From Paenibacillus sinopodophylli (GTDB lineage Bacteria; Bacillota; Bacilli; Paenibacillales; Paenibacillaceae), in NCBI RefSeq assembly GCF_005930355.1, contig NZ_VDBO01000001.1, positions 1,967,135-2,031,134 on the forward strand: 64,000 nucleotides of DNA, read 5' to 3'. The first letter of the stretch is position 1. Every line of letters starts with the position of its first letter. Below, piece by piece: positions 1-8,836 of this stretch. A model generated the notes under the pieces. That model had not been told where the DNA came from. It worked only from the letters and a program-made list of their open reading frames with translations, and ran no database searches. The position numbers and the translations under genes were made by a program.

Positions 1-819
1 GCCGTTCGCGGCTGCATCCTTCCAGGACAGCATCGAGCCATCCTTCGTCACGAATTCCTGCAGCCAGCGTACATCATCCAATATTTCAGGCGTATGAAGC
101 AAGCTCTGAGTCAATCGCTCATTCAAATAGGCCAAATTCGGAGCATGACCATCGGCTGTCGCTTTCATGGGCAGCAAGCGCATGACAAAGTCGCTGTTCG
201 TAGTCAGTCCGTACTCCCCTGCGGAAGGATCGGTGACGCGCTTGGCGATATTTCGGAAGTCTTCGAAGGTCCAATTGTTGGACGGCATATCAATTCCATG
301 CTTGGCAAGCAAATCTTTGTTGACGATAATCCACATCGGTACGTCAACGAACGGAACAGCCAGCCTGCGGCCATTAAACACCATCGTATCGAAATAACCG
401 TCCGGCAGCACCTTGTTCTGGAACGAGACGTCCTTGTCCATATAAGGCTTTAGATTTTCCAGCAAACCGCTTTCCTCATAACGGAGTAAATCTCCTACGA
501 CCCAAGTGAGATCAACAGGCGTACCTGCTGCCTTAAGCGCAATGATCTGATCCATAATCGTATCGTCGCCGCCGTTAATCTGAATCGGCTCAATCGTGAT
601 CCAAGGATATTTGGCATTAAATTTATCATATAGCTCTTGGTAGGTATCGTCCGCCCAAGTCAATAGCTTGAGTGTTACTGGAGTTCTAGTGTTATCTTGC
701 TCAGCCTTCGCTGAATGGTTCCCGCTCTCCTCATTCTTTGTCGTACAGGAAGTGATAACGAGCATCATCATCATCAGGAGTATACTTATAACAAATGTAA
801 CGTTACGTTTGTTTATCAA
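1..819 (-). CDS. Sugar-binding lipoprotein of an ABC importer, 3' end outside window
   Basis: Extracellular solute-binding protein (SBP_bac_1 type) that would capture an oligosaccharide for an ABC importer. The frame is open to the left edge, so 273 codons are visible and the C-terminus is missing. I chose the TTG at 819 because AAAGGAGG lies 7 nt upstream. The N-terminus is MINKRN, a hydrophobic stretch and the lipobox VITSC with Cys25, so it is a membrane-anchored lipoprotein. The mature part contains the features usual in this family (KLLTWADD near the start, then DLTWVVGDLLRYEESGLLENL). It follows the histidine kinase gene by 20 bp and is probably co-transcribed with it. Substrate is unknown; the adjacent alpha-mannosidase suggests a mannoside. 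Confidence 0.85.
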   Translation of the reverse strand, partial: MINKRNVTFVISILLMMMMLVITSCTTKNEESGNHSAKAEQDNTRTPVTLKLLTWADDTYQELYDKFNAKYPWITIEPIQINGGDDTIMDQIIALKAAGTPVDLTWVVGDLLRYEESGLLENLKPYMDKDVSFQNKVLPDGYFDTMVFNGRRLAVPFVDVPMWIIVNKDLLAKHGIDMPSNNWTFEDFRNIAKRVTDPSAGEYGLTTNSDFVMRLLPMKATADGHAPNLAYLNERLTQSLLHTPEILDDVRWLQEFVTKDGSMLSWKDAAANG

Positions 820-839
820 GGTAATGCCTCCTTTGATTG

Positions 840-2651
840 CTATGCTTTGCCTATTCCTATCGCATCCGAATCCTGTCCTTCCTTCAGAATCGGATGCTTT
901 AGCGTAATTTTGGTGCCTTCCCCAGGTCCTGTCTCAATCTTTAGCTTATAGGCTTCTCCGAAATACAGCTTCAAACGGTCATTTACGTTGCGCAGCCCCA
1001 CACCTCTGCGTGCTTGACTGTACGCGGCACTTGGTTCCTCTGCCTTCTCCAGCTCCTCCAGCACTGCTGCTGGAATTCCTTTGCCGTTATCCGCGAGCTC
1101 GATGACGATATCGTCCTGCTCAATCCTTGTCGTAATCATGATTTTCCCTTTGTCGAAATCATCCCTCACGCTATGCTGAATCGCATTCTCTACCAATGGC
1201 TGCAGAAGCAATCGCAAAAACGGCAAATCCATCGCTTCTTCCTCACACGCATACAAGATGCGTACGGCCTTGCCCATCCGTGCCTGTTCGATAAGCACAT
1301 ACGCTTTGACCTGCTCAAGCTCCCGGCGCAGCGTCGTAATCTCCTTGCCTTGGTTTAAGCTAAGCCGCAGCAGATTGCCGAGTGCGGAGACCATTTCGCT
1401 AATATCGCTTCGACCATGGTTCTCCGCTTTCCAACGGATGGACTCAAGCGTATTGTATAGGAAATGAGGGTTGATTTGATGGCTAAGCACTTGGAACTCG
1501 AGCACCTTCTTGTTGCGCTCCGAGAGCGCCGCTTCCTTGATCAATCCCTCGATTCGCTGCACGAGACTGCCCACGCCTCGGTAAAGCCAGCCCACCTCGT
1601 CTTTGCGCGATGACCAAGGCAGCAGGTAATGAAGGTTCTCTGCTTCCAGCCTTCTCATCAGACGGACGAGATGCGCGATTGGCTGCGTATAATAAGCGGT
1701 AATGTAAAAAACAACGCTCATGCAGGAGATCAGATACACGACGAGGAAAATGACGAGCATTCGATTGATTTCATCGATGGTCCCCGTCAGCTCATGCAGC
1801 GGTGTAAGGCTCACGATCGTCCATGGGTGGTTCGCCATCCGAAGATAAGTGGCCAAGTACGTTTGTCCTTGGATAGCAATAGATGTCGACCCCTCAACTT
1901 CAGAAGCCATATAAGATATAAGCGCTGCAGATGGAAATTCCTTCCCCGTCCATTCATTCGCAGCCGAATCATAATGTACGATGCCTTGCTCATTGATAAG
2001 CAGCAGCTTCTGATCCTTGAGCTGGTCCGAGGGAGAGAAATACCGCTTCAAGTAATCCTCGGACAAATCGGTTGCGATGATCCCTCGCACTCTTTGATCA
2101 TAAAGCCCTGAGAAGCGCTTCACGTAGGATAGCAGCGGCTTCCCATATTTCCCTTGCTGCGGCATTGTCAAATACCAGGTCGGACTAACGGTTGCTTTCG
2201 AGCGCTGGAACCAGTATTGGTCGCCGATCCGCACCGATTCATCAATCGTTCTCATATAAGACGGATAATTTGTCGGCTTGATCGGATAAACCTTGACTCT
2301 GAACGCGTCAATTACCGGCGTTGCTTGATATAGCGCGGTCAATAGGTTGACTGTAAACGCTTCCTCTTTTGCCCGATCTAATGGCTCATTCTCCAGCTGC
2401 TCCTGAAGTACTTTATTGCCAATGACTTCATTAATTTGCTCATTGAGTTTTCCTAAGTATATCTCGAAGTTTTTGCGTGCTTGCAGCAAGTAGCTCATCG
2501 TCATCTTTGTATTCGTATTGGAGATGCCTTCTATGGACTTAATATGCGCGTAATAAGCGAATAGCAGGAAAGGTACAATAATGATCATTAAGAAAATAAG
2601 AATCATCCGATTGCGAAAGGATGAAGCTAGCCGAAAGGACACTTTATTCAT
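840..2651 (-). CDS. YesM-type sensor histidine kinase
   Basis: Membrane sensor kinase of about 603 residues that would control sugar-uptake genes with an AraC-type regulator. A first transmembrane helix (about 16-35) and a second (about 298-320) enclose an extracellular Cache-like sensor region. A HAMP linker follows, then the His_kinase family motif INPHFLYNT with the phospho-acceptor His near 396. The ATPase domain shows QPLVENAIQHSV, DNGKGIP and GVGLRNVNDRL. The frame extends upstream to 2723, but the ATG at 2651 (MNKVSFRL) has an AGGTG about 7 nt ahead and starts just before the membrane helix, so I prefer it. The binding-protein gene follows immediately. The expected partner regulator lies at 5693-7324, beyond a gene on the other strand. 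Confidence 0.9.
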   Translation of the reverse strand: MNKVSFRLASSFRNRMILIFLMIIIVPFLLFAYYAHIKSIEGISNTNTKMTMSYLLQARKNFEIYLGKLNEQINEVIGNKVLQEQLENEPLDRAKEEAFTVNLLTALYQATPVIDAFRVKVYPIKPTNYPSYMRTIDESVRIGDQYWFQRSKATVSPTWYLTMPQQGKYGKPLLSYVKRFSGLYDQRVRGIIATDLSEDYLKRYFSPSDQLKDQKLLLINEQGIVHYDSAANEWTGKEFPSAALISYMASEVEGSTSIAIQGQTYLATYLRMANHPWTIVSLTPLHELTGTIDEINRMLVIFLVVYLISCMSVVFYITAYYTQPIAHLVRLMRRLEAENLHYLLPWSSRKDEVGWLYRGVGSLVQRIEGLIKEAALSERNKKVLEFQVLSHQINPHFLYNTLESIRWKAENHGRSDISEMVSALGNLLRLSLNQGKEITTLRRELEQVKAYVLIEQARMGKAVRILYACEEEAMDLPFLRLLLQPLVENAIQHSVRDDFDKGKIMITTRIEQDDIVIELADNGKGIPAAVLEELEKAEEPSAAYSQARRGVGLRNVNDRLKLYFGEAYKLKIETGPGEGTKITLKHPILKEGQDSDAIGIGKA

Positions 2652-2851
2652 CTGACTGCACCTGCTTTCCTGTATTCCCCACTCGCCTGATCGAGTATGC
2701 TTGTCCCCGATTTTAACCTTCATTCCGTCGATGACGCAATATGTATTTAATAATTCACCTTAAAGTTTCGGTTTGTCTCATTGAAGCACTTCAGTCGATT
2801 CTTTACACTAATGGCGTACGAACAAACCTTCTACGGAAAAGAGGAACAACG

Positions 2852-5587
2852 ATGACTGTATCGAAGCAGGTGGTTCATGTCATTTCCCATACCCACTGGG
2901 ATCGGGAGTGGTATATGCCCTACGAAGCCCATCATGTGAAGCTGATTGAAACGATGGACACGCTGCTGGAAACGTTCGAAACCGATCCCGAATTCCGCAG
3001 CTTCTATCTCGATGGACAAACGATCATATTGGACGATTATTTGCAGGTATATCCAGAGAAACGCGATATCATTGCCCGGTTATGCGACGAGGGCAAGCTT
3101 TCTCTGGGTCCTTGGTATATTTTGCAGGATGAGTTTCTTACGAGCAGCGAGGCGAACGTCCGCAATCTCCAGATTGGTCATAGCGATGCGCGCAAGTTCG
3201 GTCCTATCTCGAAGCTTGGATACTTCCCAGACTCCTTCGGCAATATGGGGCAGGCGGCGCAGCTGCTCCGTCAAGCTGGCATCGACACAGCCGTGTTCGG
3301 CAGAGGCGTCAAAGCGACCGGCTTCAATAATCGCGTCGAGGATACAGCGGGCCTTGAATCCCCTTACTCCGAGCTCGTCTGGCAGGCGCCCGATGGCTCA
3401 AGCGTCCTTGGCATCCTGTTCGCCAATTGGTACAACAACGGCATGGAAATCCCTGTCGATCCTTCACTGGCAAAGCCTTATTGGGAGCATCGGCTGTCTC
3501 GGGCGGAGCAATATGCGTCAACACCGCATCTCCTGCTCATGAACGGCTGCGACCATCAGCCTATTCAGACCAATCTGTCCGAAGCGCTGCGCGTTGCGCG
3601 TGAGCTCTTTCCTGATTATGAATTCATCCATTCGAATTTCGACGACTACAAGAAAGCACTGCATGCCGATAAACCAGCTAACCTCAGTCTGACGAAAGGC
3701 GAGCTGCGCGGCCAGAAAACAGATGGCTGGTACTCCTTGGTCAACACGGCATCCGCTAGAGTCTATATCAAGCAGCTTAATCAGCGGAATCAGACGCTGC
3801 TGGAGAAGGTTGCCGAGCCGCTCTCCACGCTCGCTCATCAGCTAGGAAAGTCGTATCCGCACGGTCTTCTGCAATATGCTTGGAAAACGTTGATGCAGAA
3901 CCATCCGCATGACAGCATTTGCGGCTGCAGTGTGGATGAGGTGTATCAGGAAATGAAGACGCGTTTCGCCAAAAGCACAGAGGTCGGCAAAGCGCTTGCC
4001 GCCGAGGCCGCCACGTTTATTGCGGGCAAAGTTGATACCACGGCGTTCGCATCGTATGGCTCTGATGCTGCACCTTTTATCGTATTCAACACCAGCGGAT
4101 ATGAAGGCTCATCCGTAGTAACCACTGAGCTGGAGTGGTCTCACCGATATTTCGATCAGAGTGAGGATCCAGTTGCCATCGCGCAGCAAGTAAGCGACCG
4201 AACATATGCGGACGGTTATTTAGTCGACGCGGACGGGAATCGTTTGGCATTCAGCGCCGAGGATCTCGGCGTGCGCTTCGGTTATGACTTGCCCAAGGAC
4301 AAATTCCGCCAGCCTTACATGGCCAGGGCGCTTCGTTTAACCTTCGAGACCGGCATATTGCCATCGATGGGCTATGGCAGCTTCGCATGGATTCCAAGAC
4401 CTGCGGACAGCAAGCATGAAACAACCGACTATTCATCCCTTGTAACGGGAGATTGGACGCTTGAGAATCGTCATCTTCGTCTCTCGGTCGAAGCGGACGG
4501 CAGCTATTCGCTATATGACAAAAAAAGCGGGCAGCACTTCCTTAATCTTGGTCATTATGAGAATGTAGGCGATATTGGCAATGAGTATATTTTCAAACAG
4601 CCGACAGCTGATCAAGCGCTGACGACTAAAGGCAGCAGAGCTGCGATCAGCATCACTGAGGATACTCCATTCCGTGCTACGATTGAAATTGTACACCGCC
4701 TTGCCATTCCGGCTCATGCGAATGAACAGCTATCTGAAGAAATTCGTACCATGGTCGAATTCCGCCAGCGGAAGGCTGCAAGATCCACGGAGCTTGTGCC
4801 CTTAGTCATTGTGACGCGCCTCAGCTTGGATCGCGAAGGGAAAGGCGTGCATGCGCATGCACGTATAGAGAACCAGTCCAAGGATCATCGGCTCCGTGTT
4901 CTGCTTCCAAGCGACATTCGAACGGATACGCATTTTGCCGATTCAATCTTCGAGGTTGCGCAGAGAAATAACGTTCCTGAGAATGAATGGGAGAACCCTA
5001 GCAACTGCCAGCATATGCAAGCCTTTATCGATATACACGACGAACTGCGTGGTCTAACCATCGCAGGCAAAGGGTTAAACGAATACGAGGTACTGCGAGA
5101 TGGCAGAAACACCATCGCTTTAACCTTGCTGCGCGCTGTAGGCGAGCTTGGCGATTGGGGCGTCTTCCATACGCCAGAAGCCCAATGCCTCGGTACGAAC
5201 GAAGCGCAGTGGCTGGTTCTTCCTTACGCCGGCGCTGCTTCACGGTTCGAGACCTACCGTGAAGCTTACCGCTACCCGGTCCCGCTTACCGTCGCCCGAA
5301 CAGATATTCATGAAGGAAAGCTTCCTCCCGTGCATAATTTCCTAAAGTGGAACGGTATCCAGCTTGCCTTCTCCAGCTTGAAGGTCAATGAAGAGCGAGG
5401 AGACAGCATGGCTCGCTGGTACAATATGGGCAGCTCGGCTATTCGCCTTGCTCTGCATCCCGATGCCTCATCCGATGCGTACATAAGCAACGTGATGGAG
5501 GATGAGAGCCAAGAGTTAGTTAGCCATACCATTGCAGTTGAACCTTATAAGATCGTTACAATTGGACTGCCGAAACAAGCGAAATAA
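2852..5587 (+). CDS. GH38 alpha-mannosidase
   Basis: Family 38 alpha-mannosidase of 911 residues, a metal-dependent retaining enzyme that removes alpha-linked mannose, probably from imported oligosaccharides. HTHWDREW (His13, Asp17) near the N-terminus is the zinc-binding signature of the family. GYFPDSFG carries the likely nucleophile Asp127, and NPHDSICGCSVDEVY is the next conserved block. The C-terminal half is the beta-sandwich part. No signal peptide is visible, so it should be cytoplasmic. The frame is open from 2741, but the ATG at 2852 has AGAGGAAC upstream and places HTHWD where the family has it. It sits on the opposite strand between the kinase and regulator genes. Length fits MngB-type enzymes; the exact substrate cannot be told. 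Confidence 0.93.
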   Translation: MTVSKQVVHVISHTHWDREWYMPYEAHHVKLIETMDTLLETFETDPEFRSFYLDGQTIILDDYLQVYPEKRDIIARLCDEGKLSLGPWYILQDEFLTSSEANVRNLQIGHSDARKFGPISKLGYFPDSFGNMGQAAQLLRQAGIDTAVFGRGVKATGFNNRVEDTAGLESPYSELVWQAPDGSSVLGILFANWYNNGMEIPVDPSLAKPYWEHRLSRAEQYASTPHLLLMNGCDHQPIQTNLSEALRVARELFPDYEFIHSNFDDYKKALHADKPANLSLTKGELRGQKTDGWYSLVNTASARVYIKQLNQRNQTLLEKVAEPLSTLAHQLGKSYPHGLLQYAWKTLMQNHPHDSICGCSVDEVYQEMKTRFAKSTEVGKALAAEAATFIAGKVDTTAFASYGSDAAPFIVFNTSGYEGSSVVTTELEWSHRYFDQSEDPVAIAQQVSDRTYADGYLVDADGNRLAFSAEDLGVRFGYDLPKDKFRQPYMARALRLTFETGILPSMGYGSFAWIPRPADSKHETTDYSSLVTGDWTLENRHLRLSVEADGSYSLYDKKSGQHFLNLGHYENVGDIGNEYIFKQPTADQALTTKGSRAAISITEDTPFRATIEIVHRLAIPAHANEQLSEEIRTMVEFRQRKAARSTELVPLVIVTRLSLDREGKGVHAHARIENQSKDHRLRVLLPSDIRTDTHFADSIFEVAQRNNVPENEWENPSNCQHMQAFIDIHDELRGLTIAGKGLNEYEVLRDGRNTIALTLLRAVGELGDWGVFHTPEAQCLGTNEAQWLVLPYAGAASRFETYREAYRYPVPLTVARTDIHEGKLPPVHNFLKWNGIQLAFSSLKVNEERGDSMARWYNMGSSAIRLALHPDASSDAYISNVMEDESQELVSHTIAVEPYKIVTIGLPKQAK

Positions 5588-5613
5588 CGCTGATATAAAC
5601 AGCATACAGAAAA

Positions 5614-5657
5614 AGGCAGCTTTCCTAGGTTAAGCACGTTCTACCTGGAAGCTGCCT
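5614..5657 (-). terminator. Hairpin terminator between convergent genes
   Basis: Arms at 5614-5630 and 5643-5657 pair almost perfectly with small bulges. On the minus strand the hairpin is followed by TTTTT, so it should terminate the response regulator transcript. On the plus strand it may also help end the mannosidase transcript, though the tail there is weak. Confidence 0.75.
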
Positions 5658-5692
5658 CTTGCTGTACTTGACTTCGTCTATACGGGACTCGC

Positions 5693-7324
5693 TTACTCTT
5701 CCGCAATGCCTCTTTGTCTCCGATATTCCTTAGGCGTGCAGCCAACCTGTTTCTTGAACAGCTTAGAGAAATGCACCGGGTCCTTATAGCCTACTTGAAA
5801 AGAAATTTGGTACACCTTATGCTGAATATCGCCAAGCATATCCTTAGCCTTCTCGATTCTAATCTCCGTCAAATATTCCAAAAACGTTTTTCTTTTCTCT
5901 TTCTTGAACAGCTTGCTTAACCAAACCGGCGTGACATGAACGGCCTGCGCTACACTTTGAAGCGTCAAGCTCTCAGCATAATTACGTTGCAGTATTTTCT
6001 CCGCTTCGGTTACGATTTGGCTAGGCGTTGCGGACAGCTTACGGAAATCCGCAGCAATCGCATGCAGGAATAACTCCGTCTGCTCACGCAGCGACTGCAG
6101 CGTATCGAACTGCTCGAGCTGCTCCCATACAGCAATCGGATTGCTGCCCCATGTCTTATTCGGCATGCCAGCCGATGCCGCGCGGCGGAATACTTCGAAC
6201 AGCCATTCGAATATCTTTTGCTGAATGTCTCTCAGTTGGCTGAGCCGCCAAGCATGAACCATCTCGACAAAACGCTCCATTGCAGCTGTAATATCCTCAT
6301 CCGTCCCATATTTCACAAGGTCCAGCACCTCTTCGGGCTCGCTTAGCGACAAATCGCCGCCATCCCCCTCAAGGTAAAGCCCCTGCTCCGTGAATAACCG
6401 GTTCCCGCCATACACAGCTTTCTGCTCCAGTACGTTCACCGCTTCGGCGAACATTTCATGCAAATGCTCGAATGTACAAGGTGTGGTGCGCATACCAGCA
6501 CTCGCCTTCACTTTAACAAACTCATTGATTCTCTGCAGGCATAGCTGCGCCAAGCCTTGGCTTTGCTCGGCATGCTCTGGACGCGGGCAGCCAAATATGA
6601 TAACCCAGCGACCGCTGCTATCTGTAAATAACGCGAAAGGATTCGGACTCTCCTCCCCCAGCGTTTGGTTCATCACATTGCCGATGCCGAAAAGAATAAG
6701 ATCCTTTTCCCTTGCTTGACGGTTTTCAATCGCCTTCAAATCATCTGCTTCAATAACTGCCAGCGTCAATTGCTGCTCGGCGATCCATTCCAAATCCAGC
6801 GTTTGCAGGCGATGGCGCCTTCTTGCTCCGCGGTAAGGATCGTAATCCTGCTCGATCATCTCTTTGAGCAGCTCTTCACGCATCTTCGGAATCGCGAACC
6901 TGACCTGGTTCAGCAGCAATTGCTCATTATGCTGATCGAGCTGACGTTTCTGAATGCGGTCAATCATCGTGCATACGATTTGGTCAAGCTCCTTCATGTT
7001 AATCGGTTTAAGAATATAATCCAGCACCCTGATTTGCATCGCTTGCTTCACCAGCTCGAAATCATCATAACCGCTGACGACGATGGATTCTGGCTTGTAA
7101 TCCTGAACGGGCAGTAAGCCCCGAAGAAAATCAAGCCCGGACATCCGGTTCATTTTGATATCAGTCACAATAAGGTCGGGCCTTTTATCAAGCGCAAGCA
7201 TTAGCGCCGTATCTCCATCATCTGCAACCATAACTTCTCCGATCCCATAGGAATCCCAAGGAAAGCGGTTACGTAAACCTTCACGAATCTCGAATTCATC
7301 GTCTACGATGAGTACGCGCAGCAT
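5693..7324 (-). CDS. YesN-type response regulator, REC + AraC HTH
   Basis: Two-component response regulator of 543 residues. The receiver domain occupies about 1-120 (VLIVDDE at the start, phospho-acceptor Asp55 in IVTDIKM, later LDYILKPI). A long middle region of unknown fold follows, then a two-helix AraC-type DNA-binding domain at about 440-543 (VAQAVHVTPVWLSKLFKKE, ISFQVGYKDPVHFSKLFKK). Start at ATG 7324 (MLRVLIVDDE) because GGGGTGAGGG lies just upstream; the frame extends ten codons further. It is the natural partner of the kinase at 840-2651, from which it is separated by the mannosidase. It likely activates nearby uptake and mannosidase genes, which is inference from position. Confidence 0.92.
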   Translation of the reverse strand: MLRVLIVDDEFEIREGLRNRFPWDSYGIGEVMVADDGDTALMLALDKRPDLIVTDIKMNRMSGLDFLRGLLPVQDYKPESIVVSGYDDFELVKQAMQIRVLDYILKPINMKELDQIVCTMIDRIQKRQLDQHNEQLLLNQVRFAIPKMREELLKEMIEQDYDPYRGARRRHRLQTLDLEWIAEQQLTLAVIEADDLKAIENRQAREKDLILFGIGNVMNQTLGEESPNPFALFTDSSGRWVIIFGCPRPEHAEQSQGLAQLCLQRINEFVKVKASAGMRTTPCTFEHLHEMFAEAVNVLEQKAVYGGNRLFTEQGLYLEGDGGDLSLSEPEEVLDLVKYGTDEDITAAMERFVEMVHAWRLSQLRDIQQKIFEWLFEVFRRAASAGMPNKTWGSNPIAVWEQLEQFDTLQSLREQTELFLHAIAADFRKLSATPSQIVTEAEKILQRNYAESLTLQSVAQAVHVTPVWLSKLFKKEKRKTFLEYLTEIRIEKAKDMLGDIQHKVYQISFQVGYKDPVHFSKLFKKQVGCTPKEYRRQRGIAEE

Positions 7325-7449
7325 TCCCTCACCCCGCCTCTCTTGCTTAATCATGAGTCGTGCCGTACTAGCTGTTGCATACCTCTATACTACCTGACAC
7401 GATTTTGGATTGCACGGGGGTAAAAGCAAACTTTATGGGGTTGTTTTAA

Positions 7450-7505
7450 ATAAATAGAAGCCTTCACCCTTCGGAACCCCGAATAGATGAAAGCTTCCTA
7501 TTTAT
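7450..7505 (-). terminator. Imperfect terminator after DUF445 pair
   Basis: Arms around 7450-7465 and 7489-7505 (ATAAATAGAAGC against GCTTCCTATTTAT) form an imperfect long hairpin. It begins in the stop codon of the DUF445 gene and continues into a T-rich stretch on the minus strand. Confidence 0.5.
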
Positions 7506-8836
7506 AGCAGCTTAAGAAGCGGCTCGTATATCCCATATAGAAGCAGGTAGAAGGCAGCACCTAGTGCGGAGCCAATGTAGGCGCCATTAAGCCGAATACG
7601 CTGCAAATCCGTCTCAACCTTACTCTCAATAAAGTAAACAAGCTTCTGCTCGGTAAAGCCTTCAAGCGTCTTCCGTACAATAACCCCGATTATCGCATGC
7701 TCCGTATCAATCATTTTATTCACAAACTTCTGGGCATATTGCTCCAGCCAGCCCTTCGTTTCCTCATTTGCCTTAAACCAATCCCAGTATGAAGCGATGA
7801 AATCGTTAATTAGCGCTTTGATATCAGATGGGTTAACCGTATGCTTCTCTTGAATAGCAAGCTCAAGGCCAGGCTCCTGAATAAGCAGCTGCTTCATATT
7901 CCCAAGTAAAGCCTCGATCGTCGGCAGCAGTGAGATTTTGTCAATCATCTCATCCCGCCACTCGCTGACCGCAGCCGCAACATCCTCACGGTGCTCCAGA
8001 TTGTCGGCTAGCTGATAGACCATACTCTCAAGCAGTACACGGAGCTCATGCTCCGGGTTTCGCAAGTCATTAATCAACACCTGCAAATCCTCGAACAGCA
8101 CGTTTGTCGCATCGTCAAGATTAAGCGCGTTCGTCGATTCAGCGATTTCCACCGCCATTTTTTTGAGCCATTTGGAGAAAATACTTCCTTGGTTTACAAA
8201 CTTCTCCTTCTCCTTGCCGAGCAATTCCCGAATGATCGGCTTCATTCGTTCATCGGCAGCGCGCTCAGCTGCGAACTCAACGATCTGGCCGATCCATGCT
8301 TGGAAATTCCCTTTATCCATCACGTATTTGAGTCCTTTGCCTGCATAAGGAGCCAGATTGATTTCCCCTAGGCTCTTGCGTGCTTTCTCATCCAAAATAA
8401 CGGAAAGTCCTTTCAAATCGAGCTTGGCGAGCATGCTCGACACGACTCTCCAGCCCTGCACAGACAGCATTCCCTCAGGTCTCCTATCGATCCAAGCGAT
8501 GCCAATTTCAACTAACGATATTTGCTTAACCCTCTGTTGCAGCAAGGACTTGCTCAGTAGCTGCTGCTCTACCATGTTCGCGACGCCCTCAATCAGCTTA
8601 TCCCGGTTTTTCGGAATGATCGCCGTGTGAGGAATCCATTTCCAGCCGAAAGGATGACGGAACAGCACCGTTACCGCGAATAGATCAGCCAAAGCACCTA
8701 CGAGTCCCGCTTCAGTCGTGTATAGAAGCATGCGCGTCCACCATACATCGGGGAAGACATATAAGCAGCATGCTGCAATAACGAATAAGACGGCCAAAAT
8801 AACCAAGCTGCGATTTGCTTTTTTTCGCATTGCCAT
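7502..8836 (-). CDS. DUF445 family membrane protein
   Basis: Membrane protein of 444 residues in the DUF445 (YheB/YjiN-like) family, whose biochemical role is not established. Two hydrophobic helices lie at the N-terminus (about 10-30 and 37-60, including the GLVGALADLFAVTVLF motif typical of the family). A long, mostly helical amphipathic middle follows, and a C-terminal hydrophobic segment begins GAYIGSALGAAFYLL. The start ATG at 8836 overlaps the stop of the upstream gene as TAATG, with GGGGGCGAGG upstream, so the two are probably translationally coupled. It is a paralogue of the upstream gene and the last gene of the pair. Confidence 0.85.
   Translation of the reverse strand: MAMRKKANRSLVILAVLFVIAACCLYVFPDVWWTRMLLYTTEAGLVGALADLFAVTVLFRHPFGWKWIPHTAIIPKNRDKLIEGVANMVEQQLLSKSLLQQRVKQISLVEIGIAWIDRRPEGMLSVQGWRVVSSMLAKLDLKGLSVILDEKARKSLGEINLAPYAGKGLKYVMDKGNFQAWIGQIVEFAAERAADERMKPIIRELLGKEKEKFVNQGSIFSKWLKKMAVEIAESTNALNLDDATNVLFEDLQVLINDLRNPEHELRVLLESMVYQLADNLEHREDVAAAVSEWRDEMIDKISLLPTIEALLGNMKQLLIQEPGLELAIQEKHTVNPSDIKALINDFIASYWDWFKANEETKGWLEQYAQKFVNKMIDTEHAIIGVIVRKTLEGFTEQKLVYFIESKVETDLQRIRLNGAYIGSALGAAFYLLLYGIYEPLLKLL

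Noticed and set aside
2946-3542. 198-residue frame inside the mannosidase
   Set aside because: Frame-shifted shadow of GH38 with no start site of its own.
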